Of a DNA stretch of 64,000 nt, positions 12,541-23,200 are shown one piece after another (position 1 is the first letter of the stretch; the number at the start of each line of letters is the position of its first letter). Both the position numbers and the translations under genes were made by a program. A model generated the notes under the pieces. It worked only from the letters and a program-made list of their open reading frames with translations, searched no databases and was not told the origin of the DNA. The DNA comes from Rehmannia glutinosa (taxonomy: Eukaryota; Streptophyta; Magnoliopsida; Lamiales; Orobanchaceae): positions 124,001-188,000 of the forward strand of contig JABTTQ020003032.1 of the NCBI GenBank assembly GCA_016081115.2. The letters are read 5' to 3'.

Positions 12541-13286
12541 CGTTTATTGATCTTGATGTTGTCATTGAAGGACGATGTGTGCGTAATACACAAATAATGT
12601 GTAAATAGGTTGCAGATATTGTATGTTTATGCTCAGAATTATGTAATCTGGATCCAATATTTAGTTGATCCAGGTGAGATTTCGAGCCTCGACCAACGTG
12701 ATGTGTGTAACTGGATCTTGACCGCAAAAACACAATATTTAGATATTAAAACAACAAATTAAGAATACTATTTACACAGATTTTAAATGTATTGTGAAAA
12801 ATTGAACTCACCAATATTTGTTGTATAAGTACACATATTTATTGCCATTTTTGTTCATAATTAATACTTTAAACATATATTAGATGCATTGTTAATAGGC
12901 AAAAACGTATTTAGGGAATACATTATATGTGAGACACTATATATTAGAAGCTATATGTACTACATATATTTCATTCTAAATACATGATTTGAGACACTAT
13001 GCACACATTTAATTAATACCAACCGAACACACATATGTACATAAGCTATTTTGGATATATTATAGGTGATACACATTTTTACTAATAATTACACAGATTC
13101 GAGACACTATATACACATTTCATTAATACTAACTAAACACACATATGTACGTGAAGCTATATGTGTTACATTATATGTGATACATATTTTCATAATAAAT
13201 ACACAAATTCAAACACTATACACGGATATCATTAATACGAACTAAACACACATGCTCTAAGCATATAATATACACGATTCTGATTT

Positions 13287-13443
13287 GCAAAGCTATATGC
13301 ACGTAATTACAAAGCTATATGCACGTAATTACAAAGCTATATGCACAAAATTACAAAGCTATATGCACATAATTACAAAGCTATATGCACATAATTACAA
13401 AGCTATATGCATGAGAATTTCCAAAGCTATATGTACATAATTA
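13287..13443. repeat. 22 bp minisatellite, 7 copies
   Basis: CAAAGCTATATGCAC followed by RTAATTA repeats seven times in a row with a 22 bp period; the last two copies are more diverged (GCATGAGAATTT and GTACATAATTA). It lies at the end of the reverse-oriented arrays of element C. Confidence 0.85.
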
Positions 13444-13997
13444 ATTGGAGAATTTTTTATTGTTCAACATTACATGCATTCGAACCACACATTTTTTTGA
13501 TGAATTGGTGTCAAATATTACCTTGTTGGGATTGTTTTGTGGAGGGGTATCCTGTGGTATGCGTGACATTGCAATACCGATCCGTTGATGTGGAAGTTTT
13601 GGTGTTTTTGATCACGAGAATATTTGTTGGTCCGATTTTTGCGTGGGATTTGTGTTTTTTTACGTTGCTTTTGATCGTGGGAGAAGATGATGTTGAAGTC
13701 GATATTTGGGATTTGGGAGGAGACGCGTTCTTTGTGATCGTGGGTTTTTTTTTTCGGTTTTGGACGATGCTTTCACGTTGGGACGGAAGATGGTGATTAT
13801 GGTAAGATTCTATTCCTTGATTTTAGGAAAACAGATTATTTGGCTGATTTTAACATTCCAATTGTACCCTATTTGGTCCCCACTATTTTTTAATTACTTT
13901 AAAATGCCATTAAATCCTAACTTTTATTTTATTTGGTTGAAGGGTGTGGATTGAGTCTCATGTTCCTACCTATAGCTATGGTCTCATAGGATCTCAT

Positions 13998-14000
<3 letters not shown>

Positions 14001-14032
<32 letters not shown>
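14001..14032. repeat. (TA)16 microsatellite
   Basis: An uninterrupted TA run abuts the right end of TIR element C, in keeping with the TA tracts at every other end of this family. Confidence 0.9.
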
Positions 14033-14035
<3 letters not shown>

Positions 14036-15305
14036 TCAATTTTTTATGTTTTCCAAAACGATAATATTTCAGTTGGGAGGGACCAATATTATTTTCAAGT
14101 GGATGGTTAATGGTGGGGAAGAGCTAGAAAAAATGGCTTGGTGCACAATGGGTCGGCCGAGTCGGCATATAGGGTTAAGATGGACTTTATTTTTAGAGGC
14201 CCAAAAAGGGTTGAGCATATTCGATCTAACTTGAACGGTCGAATTCGATAATACTGGTAGGACGGCCCGACAAAAATACATGTGTTAGGATGGGTGAGCA
14301 AAAAAATGCAGCCAAACAAAATTTCATATTGTCTCGACCCCATCCGATTTTATGGCTTGGCGCCCATTGGGCTTGGGATTGATTTTGCGAAATGGACTCA
14401 CCTCACCGGGCTCACTCCGCAACTTCCTCTCTTTCTTTCAACTCTATATTATATACATAAAGGAAAAAGAAACAATACCCTACATTATAGGAAAATAATG
14501 GTGTTATATTGTGCATATTTTTTTATGCTTCCGTGTTTGTTCTTTCGACTTTTGTATGCTCTCTTGTTTTACGTACTACGGACTTTTTTTATGATGTTTC
14601 GAACATGTTTTAAACATGTGTCAATAAAATTTTATTGAAATATATTTTTTGTTACCATTAGATAATAAAGCATATCTCGAACCCCGTAAACAACCAAGAA
14701 ACTCATAAAGAAACAACATATTAAAATAAAATACATTAAAACAATATAGAAGCAACATAGGAACAAAAAATAGAAACAACACAAAAACAAAAATAAAAAC
14801 AATACAATCTAGTTTTTTAATTCAATGTATTCAAATATCGAAACAAAACATAAACAACATAGAACGACTTAGAAAAAACAGAAACAACATAGAACAACTA
14901 GAAAATAACATAAAAATATAGAAACAACAAATGAACAAAAAATGTATAAATAGGTAAAAACGTATAAATCTCCAAAAATTTAACTCTATGTGTACAAAAT
15001 TAAAACTAAGCGTGAACAAATATAAAGAGCATAAAAATGTCTTTTACAAAAAATATTGATATTTTTGGAATTTCCTCTATATAAAAATTCACCATACCCG
15101 ATGTTGGTTCGTGTATCGGTTTTGGGCCCGAGTGGGCTGGGTTAAGCTGCGCAGAACTATTTTTTTGCCCAATAAGAGCCCAGATCATATCTATACGACC
15201 CGACCCAGGGCGGTTCATGATCCAGGCCGATTCAAAGCGGGCGGCCTCAACTGGTAGGTTCAAACCGGCCCATTGACAATTATGCGACCATATAGAATAT
15301 TAGAA
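14033..15305. other. Gene-free stretch with hAT-like remnants
   Basis: No coding sequence is supported. CAATGGGTCGGCC at 14146 and CCGGCCCATTGACAATT at 15266 are inverted to each other and resemble hAT ends of the GTCAATGGG type, with GC-rich GGCCCGA words inside. No target-site duplication was found, so the hAT reading is weak. The middle (14640-15010) is A-rich with many AAACAACATAGAA words. Confidence 0.35.
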
Positions 15306-17055
15306 AAGAAAATTTGGAAAAATGCCACTTTTTTACAAAAATTTTGGAAATACCACCCAACCTAAATTCTCTAAATTATAACCCCCACCCCACCCCTGTG
15401 AAATATCCAAGATACCCCCTTTAGAAAGAAAAGGACCCAAATCAGCTTTCCCTCCCATTCTCACGTGTCTGAGGAAAAAAAACAAAAGTTAAACAGTTAT
15501 CTCCATGGTCTCTCTCTCCTTCCCATCTCGACTTTTTCTGGTGATTCTCGAGTACAAGATGGCGAGTAGTTTTATGGTCCGACGTCGTCCCTGTATTCTG
15601 TCTGTGCTCTCCCTCTGTGACACGCTCAAATTAGTGGTCACATTCCCTTCATGAACGGCTACTATTCCTCTTCCGACCAGACTTCCGACAGAGACCGTTG
15701 CCTTCTTATTCTCTTTCCATCGTCCATTATCAAGTACATTTTCCGATAAGTTCGATTTTGGCTATATTGTTCTTCAAATCTAGGGTTTTCTCTTGCATTT
15801 CGTATGATTCTTCTTTTTGTAATTTGTTTTATTCGAGAAAATGTGTTGTATTATACTTTCAAGTTTTCATCTTTGGTTCTTCTGCGTTGAATTTCGTTTT
15901 GGTCGATTTTTGGACTTTCATGGGTTTAGGGTTGATGAGTTTTGGTCAAAGATGTATGCATTTTTGCCCAAAAATAATGTTAAATATTTGTAAGTTTGTT
16001 TGGATCGTTTTGATATTCTCTAAATTTGTATGTAACCCAACTTGTCATCTCAATATCAAAATCATCCCGACTCACTTTGGCGACTAGATATGTCTTTTCT
16101 AATAATTGTGAAAAGGTGCCCTCCGCAGGACAACCCACGTGCTTTGTTTCCCACATTTGAAATACCAACGACGATTACTTGAATCCAACTCTCATGCACT
16201 ATCCCAAAGAATTAGTATTTAGCATGAACTAGAACCTGAAATAATACAATAACAAACTGAAATCAGAAACTTACAAAGCAAACGACTGCACAATCGACTA
16301 CACACGACCAGCTAACCGACTGCCACCACATACCAACTGTAAGTACCGACCATATACTGACCAACGAATCGACTATATACCAGACAACAGACCAACCAAC
16401 TGCTGTACAGAACAAATTTTATCAAAATTGACTTAATTCGATAATTTCATTACATTTTCAGCTTCCAAACGATTACATTTGCTAAAATGCATATAATTTC
16501 ATATTACCCAGTCCATAACACCAACTACATTGCGTATTTATAATTGTTTACAAATGAAAAATGACCAAATTAACCGCAGACATTAATCAAAAAATAATAC
16601 TAACCTCTTTCCATATTTTCGACCTAATCTAGCTGAAAAGTAGAACTCAGAACACCCCTGCTCGAAAGAAATCAGCTACAAATGACCTCAGCTCCAAAGA
16701 AATCGCGAAAAAAATCCACAAAAACGTCGATGCTTTCATTCAAATAAATCCTGCTCGGACGTTGCCGTCAAATACGCCGGACACGGGAACAATGTTGTCC
16801 TCGTCCACCCTAGTCGGAAAATGCTAAAATTTCGGAGGAGATGGGAGAATCAAGAGTGAATGAGCTTGAAAAATGAAGAATGGTCAATTGAGTTTCATTT
16901 AAGAGGGAACAACACTTTGTGAAAATATTAAAAAAAAATTGAGCAAAAGGGTATCTTGGATATTTCACGGGTAAGGGTGTATAATTTAGAGGATTTAGAT
17001 TGAGTGATATTTTTCAAAAAAATGTGTGAAAAAGTGGTATTTTTCCAAATTTCTC
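15306..17055 (-). mobile_element. Mutator-like element next to the protease gene
   Basis: Terminal inverted repeats of about 125 bp are visible. The left reads AATTTGGAAAAATGCCAC, then TGAAATATCCAAGATACCC; the right end reversed reads AATTTGGAAAAATACCAC, then TGAAATATCCAAGATACCC. The direct repeat TATTAGAA flanks it at 15298-15305 and 17056-17063, a size that fits Mutator-like elements (8-11 bp). It is 1,750 bp, and a minus-strand frame inside resembles a transposase N-terminus. The right end stops 61 bp before the ATG of the protease gene. Confidence 0.75.
15980..16168 (-). pseudogene. Possible mudrA transposase N-terminal remnant
   Basis: The frame reads GTFSQLLEKTYLVAKVSRDD, then FDIEMTSWVTYKF, which resembles the N-terminal region of plant MuDR-type transposases (a helix with LLEK.Y, then D..F.I.M). 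It is 62 codons, isolated, and lies inside an element with Mutator-type ends. No DDE catalytic core or SWIM zinc finger is present. This is pattern recognition only. Confidence 0.35.
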
Positions 17056-17116
17056 TATTAGAATCCTCAAATATTGAACAATTTCCCACAAAAGTGTGCA
17101 GAATTCTAGCGAGGAG

Positions 17117-17275
17117 ATGAATACAACTCTGATTCACAGGCCTTTGTGTCTCTTTCGCACGAATTTCTGCAGCGATTTTAAACAAGTGCTGCTCAGCCGC
17201 AACTTCTTCAGAAGCAGAGCTTCTTCTTTCAAGTGTCATTGCACAAAAGATGGGAGCACCCCAGAAGCCCACGAG
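17117..17275 (+). CDS. Protease gene exon 1 (transit peptide)
   Basis: It encodes 53 residues, MNTTLIHRPL to PEAHE, and ends GAG|GTAATT. The content is a typical plastid transit peptide: basic, Ser-rich, few acids, with an FKCHC segment near a plausible cleavage region. Confidence 0.85.
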
Positions 17276-20200
17276 GTAATTTCGACTTTGCATGTCTAAT
17301 ATTATTTTGTTATTTTTGCTCTCTGAATTATTTAGATGGTGTGTTTTTACTGCATTGCAAGCACAAGTTGACAAAAATCTTACTGGGGGTGTAGTATTCT
17401 ATCTGGGCACTGTTTATTATTCTATCATTGAAAGCAAGTAGTAGTAATTTATGATGATTGCTACTCAGAATTTGATGTTGGAATGAGGTCAAGTTTAGAA
17501 GGCGAAATTGTGTTTCGTGAACTTTATGCAAGAATTGTCTGGTGTCTTCCCAATTTAGGCGCATCTTAATAAATAAATAGGGGAATGAAATTGTAAATCA
17601 ATTCGATGTTTGTTTTTTCATTCTTTGTAGTGTAAACTTATTGTAGATAATTTTCCCAAAGAAGTTCCATACGGAACAATTTTATGCATGTTGTGGATCG
17701 TGCACGGGTGGTAGCTCATCCAAAATGAAAAGCTTTTGGTTTTTCGTGGAATTGGGAAGTGGATATTTGGTGGAAACGTTGCTAAAAAATTGTTTAAATG
17801 AATTTAGCAGGCAAAATATTGATGTCGCTTTGTTACTGAAAGCATATAATCTACAATATGGATCATATATTCATACAAATTAGTGGATAAGGTATATCCC
17901 TTGCATCATAGAATTGTCAATTCTGGAATTAAGCTCATCTAAGAAGTTTTGAATTATGAACCAATATTCATGATTTTTCCTGTTTCTGTTACCCTTGTTT
18001 GAAATAGTAAACAAACTTCTGTGTGTTCATGAAATGTATAAAAAATTAAACTATATTATTTTGACTGAAGCTGAATTATTTATTTCTATAACCCAAAGAA
18101 TTGATTGATATGTAAATGTCAAATAAATATTTAAAACTGTACTGCCAAGAAAATATTTCTATACAGTGGACAAATGTCAATATGTCGTTAGGCATGCTTC
18201 ATAATGTAGAGGTTCTCTGATTCAATTTTAATTGGCAAGGGACTCGTTCGGCTTTGAATTTGTCTCCAATGATATTATTTTGTGAATAAATTTAGATAAG
18301 TTACAGTGTGTAAATGGAAATTGAAATGAAAGGAAAAAATTAGAGTAAATATAATTAATGATTTAGCATTTCCTTTGAATGCAATTTTGATCTGTATAAC
18401 TTAGCTGACATTGAAGTTTAGTTGGATTTGGTTTTCCTCGAGTAGAAAATGGGGTTCTATGTGGAATTTCACTTTTGCTTATACATACTCTTCTATTTTT
18501 TGTAGCTTATCATTAAAAACCATGTGATTTTATTTGTTTTTCTTATAACAGGGTTTCTCAATTCTCAAAACAGATACTCAAGGTGACATTGGAAGCGTAT
18601 GGAGCTCTATGGGTTTTTATGTGTTTACCATCCACATTCCCTTGAGTTTTGGTGGTCTGTCAGTAGCTGCCAACATATTGCATCAACCTATTCTAAGTCC
18701 ACATATCGAGGTAAGGTTTTCCTGTTTCTAATGCAAAGGTTGAAGTATGAAAGCTACTGAATCATCAAATGCTAATATGAAATGTTCTTTTTTTTTTTTT
18801 CCTGGACACTATGAGATGGTAGTATTGCTTCATGATTGAGTGAAATAGTTGATTGGCGTTTTCCAATCTGAATATGCAGACGAAAGTCCCATATTACATT
18901 AATTTAAGGGATGATTATAAAAACTACCCCTGAGGTTTGGGGTAATTACAAAAATCCAGAGGTTTTTGTTAAATTACAAAAATCTCCTTGAGATTTGATT
19001 TTGTATTACACTTTACGCCCTTTATAAGCAAAAACATTTCAAGCACTCCATTTACATTTGTAAAAGTACTACAGTTATCTCCTTACATTTTAGGCATAAT
19101 CAAATCTGAGGGGGTTTTCTGTAATTTTCAAACTTCTCAGGGTCTTTTTGTAATTACCCTAAACCTCAGGGTATTTTTGTAGTTATCCCTTAATTTAATT
19201 CATAGATGTACTGGATATGGAGTCCATTGGGCTGGGACGCCTTTAGCAAGTACTTTTTCAAAGCTATTGCCGCAGATAGGAATATTTTTCATTCCCAGTT
19301 TCACCATTATGTAGTAAACTGCTTATAGTTGCACTGTGTGCTTGGTCTACTTCTTGTAGTTTATGTTCAGAAGAACCTGTGATCGTTTCCTACCAATAAA
19401 TGTTCCTCTGTTTGCTTATCTCGACTTTTGATATTTCAATTCTGAGTCTTATATAGAGGCAAGTCTCTGAATTTATTTTCTGTTCCACTTGCTTTGATCA
19501 TTATGCAGTCTTTAAATTGCATGTCTTTTAATAAACCAGTTAATTGTTAAGAGGTTTGGTGAAGGAACTGAGATAGCGAAGTTGTTTTTGGTAAATTAAT
19601 ATAAATCCAAAAAAATTTATGGACAATTAATACTTGCACTTTGATGATGTGGAATGTGTTCTTGATCAGGACCTGTAGATGTTAGTGATAGACCTGGTTT
19701 TCCTGTTTCCAGCACAGGCATTCTTGATACTTGGAATTCAAACCTTGGAGCTTAGCATTGTTTTGCTGCTTCTAAAGTGTCCTGGGAAGCCCCAGTACGA
19801 ACTTCAAGATTTCTTTCATGCTCACAAATCTTCAAAGCAAAGGAGCTGGTTGCTAGCATCAGTGCTTGGTTTTGGTTTTCTTCTGCCATTGGTTTTCATT
19901 ACTTCGTATTTTGCTGATAGATTGATAGAGTCCAAGGTACGCTTATTCACGTTTAATTTTAGATAAAATGCACCAGTACATTAAAATGAACTTAAAGACC
20001 AGATCAAATGAAATTCCAATTTAGTTTTCTCATGACATCAGGAGCCACAAAATCTCAGTTATGGTATTAATTTTGCTCTTTCTACTAAGGATGTGCAGAA
20101 GCATGATGAATACCCTAGATGAGCCTATTGTGGTTTTTCTGATATAGCTTTCTACATCACTTAGAGTTCTGGGTAAACAATTTTCCTAGAGGCTAGGGGA

Positions 20201-23200
20201 TGGGGTAGACATGAAAAATCGCAACTCTATCCAAAAACACACTCACTTGTAAAGTTGAAAATGATTGAGTCATATTTCTTTCCACTCTTTCTTTTTGTCA
20301 TTCTTTGGATTTCCAAAAATTCAATGTCAGCCCCATAATGAAGGCCCGACTACGATTTACCTTCATGTGTCCAAGGTCCAAACCATTATTGACCCTCATG
20401 GTCAAAGGTCCAAAAGAACACCACTTCTAATAACCATTCTTTAAGAAAGTCCAAAACCAAAGATATATTTCTTCTCCACTCAAAAAATATTGTTCTAAAT
20501 TCTAATACATTTGACTTCAATAACACCAATCGATAAACTTTCATCATCATCGCCTTGCCCTTAGTCCCCTTTGTGTGGGGGTTCAGCGTGAAGTTTATAG
20601 TGTCGATTAATTGTCTAAAATTAGTTAACACTATAAATTCATGCAAGAAACAAAGTGGCAAAGTTTTACGCGGATGCCCTTCCCCGCCGCAACCTTCATA
20701 TGATGGAGAAATGAGATGAAATTCCAAAACCGTCATCATCATCGGTTTTTGTTTTTCCACTTACACGGAAAATATCAGAGGCGGTGATGAGTTGAGATAG
20801 TTGTTCTAGTCATGTCATGGTGACAAGTATTGATATTGTAAAATCAACATGTACATCATGGAACATAACGAAATATGATAAAACTTTCGATTAAAAATCA
20901 CAAGAATTTTTCATTAATGAATTGTTAAACATTTCCAACAATTTCTACTAAGGAAATTTAATCCATGTATTTATAACCTTAGATTTGGAAAGAGAAGGTG
21001 ATAGTGTTACCTTTGATATTTAGTGGCAAAAGTTCTCTATTCCATTTGAGGGGTGCTTAAACTTCCTGCAACGAGCCAAAAATAGTTTGAAACACTAATT
21101 GTTTGGCCAATGGAAAATAATAGTCAAATATATGGTCCAAAGTTCATATTGTTTTTTTCCTCTCGACACAACAAAAAAGCTAGAAATTCACTTACTGACC
21201 TGCACTTGTAATAGTTAGTGTACTTTCATCAATGTTACTAAAAGCACATATTTGAAATAATAAAATAATGCATTATGATATCTTGTAACAGCAGTCATGT
21301 ATCATCCAGAATTCAACATTCAAAAAGTCATTTGTTTCTTGTATAGAAATCCGCATAAGCCAAAACAAATATAACAGATTACCAAGCATGCTTTGCTTCA
21401 TCATTTAAGAATGTTTATAATAGTCAAAGCATTACTTACATTTACCTCTTCTAATCTTTCTTTAAAGGTTCGTATTGTTTCATGCTTGCAAACATGTAAG
21501 GCTTACTTTCCGAGAAACGAAATCCTTCTCCCATGATTTTGCTCCCTTTTCCTTTTATTCTCAACCCAACTAAACTTCACATATACATATATGTATGTAT
21601 ATATCCTATTCACCTTGTATACTAGATATTACTATTTGTGTAGCTAAACTAAGCACATGTAAAGCATAGTCGATTATTGGTGCACGTTATAAATTATGTG
21701 ATGATGTAAGCCATCATAATAAAGCTTATATACTACATCCCCGTAGTTAAAGTACCATCTTTTTGGTTAAAAATGAATTGGACAGAAACTTTTGAATTTC
21801 TAAAGACAAAAATAGTAACATGAAAATTTGTGTTGAATCTGGATTCACTCATCAGGAAATAGTGATCATTGGTGAAAAGTGACATTCTGGAAACTAGGGT
21901 CCTAAAAATGTAAAATATTCTAATAGGGACTTCTCACAACTTTAGATGCATCAATTGTAATATTACAGTCGCCGCTTGACTCAAACTAACTAGCAAAGCT
22001 GCCATGCATTGATTAGGCTTGCATCTGCCCTTGTGAATAAATCTGACTCACCTTAGGAGCTAAAACGAATTCAACCCGAAGAGGCAATTAGGGAATTTGA
22101 ACAGTATCTTCTAGTGAAAATCCTTTTTAGGCAAACATCAACATTGAGATTGTGAGAATTGCGACTAAATAGAGGGAGAAACAAAGAGCATGGAGGGAAG
22201 GATGACATATTACTGGCAAAAACTACTATTTGTTCTTTCTCTTTTGGCTTTTGTGATACAAAATATCGATATCCTATGTGAATAAGAATTATTCACACTC
22301 ATTGATATGCATAACGAATCTCAATGATGGTCAAATAGTTTCCATATCGGATCGATGTGGTACTTGGCCCCCATACAAAGATGTGTCAGCATGCACCCTT
22401 TCAAGTTCTAGGATTTGGTTTGTTGAAGTGTTTCTTCACTTTGCTCACAAGCGAGGGAATGCACTTTTCGGTAATCATTATGTCACGACCCAAACTTCGT
22501 AATAAAATTTACGCGACACAATTTCTAAAACAAAATACAACTCGAGATGTTTTGCGGAAGCGTTTAGTAAGATCGAAAGTAAATACAAGTAATTCAAACC
22601 CGTTTTAATGTCCCTAAAAATTTAACTAAAATAAAGTACGTGCAACATCTAAAATAAAAGATCGTCATCTCTATTCGTAGTTCCACACTTGGTAATAAAA
22701 TAATTAGGTTGAAAATCCATTCAGGCTTAGGCACCCTCCTCCAAAGACATCGCCAAACTCCATCAATCTGTAGGAATGATATTAACATGGGGTGAGTAAC
22801 TGAACTCGAGTGGGGCTAGTTAAAAAATAAAAAAATAAGCATTTTAATTTACTTTAACAAATAAAGGTGACATGTAACTTGTTTAACGTGGATCGTTCCA
22901 CGACATGTTTAACGTGGATTGCTCCACGACATCTTCTTGTCATGTTTAACGTGAATTTCTCCACGAGATATTCGAACCCGTAATTTCTTGTCATGTTACA
23001 ACATATCACATCGCAATCAAACATAAGTAAAACGGGTAGCATATAATAAGATCGATAAATAGAAATAAAATCCCCACCTTAAAGCGAAATTATGCGCCAA
23101 AACGTATGTATAAATGTGGATGTCCTAATTTTCGTGCTCCTCGCTCCTACAAAATTTTAACACGCTTTTATCAATTGTCTATTAATACCCACTAACATAT

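Larger units (their letters stand above)
10064..14000 (+). mobile_element. TA-flanked TIR element C carrying a Ulp1 remnant
   Basis: The left end GGGATATGATCAAATGAGACC plus TTTAGGTAAGAACATGAGACC pairs with a right end that reversed reads GGGATGAGATCCTATGAGACC plus TATAGGTAGGAACATGAGAC. It spans 3,937 bp. TATATA precedes it and a (TA)16 microsatellite follows. It holds a leader and intron-like region (10480-10630), a plus-strand motif array (10735-11160), a Ulp1 protease fragment (11514-11756), and reverse-oriented arrays (12130-13443). Known plant Mutator-like elements can carry Ulp1 (C48) genes, and long TIRs fit that group. No transposase was found, so the superfamily is inferred. Confidence 0.7.

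Noticed and set aside
13407..13796. 129-codon plus-strand frame at the end of element C
   Set aside because: Biased composition, no motif, and it lies in transposon non-coding sequence; may be part of the element's leader but not supportable.
14831..15263. Minus-strand frames with transmembrane-like content
   Set aside because: They derive from A-rich repeat sequence and hAT-like GC words, with no conserved motif.
14033..15305. Complete hAT element between 14135 and 15283
   Set aside because: Ends are only loosely inverted and no 8 bp target duplication was found.
18906..19191. Protease exon between exons 2 and 3
   Set aside because: The stretch is a MITE with near-perfect inverted ends, and exons 2 and 3 already join in phase without it.
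20386..20760. 124-codon minus-strand frame inside intron 3
   Set aside because: No recognisable domain, repetitive hydrophobic and Met-rich content, and no promoter or splice support; probably a chance frame.
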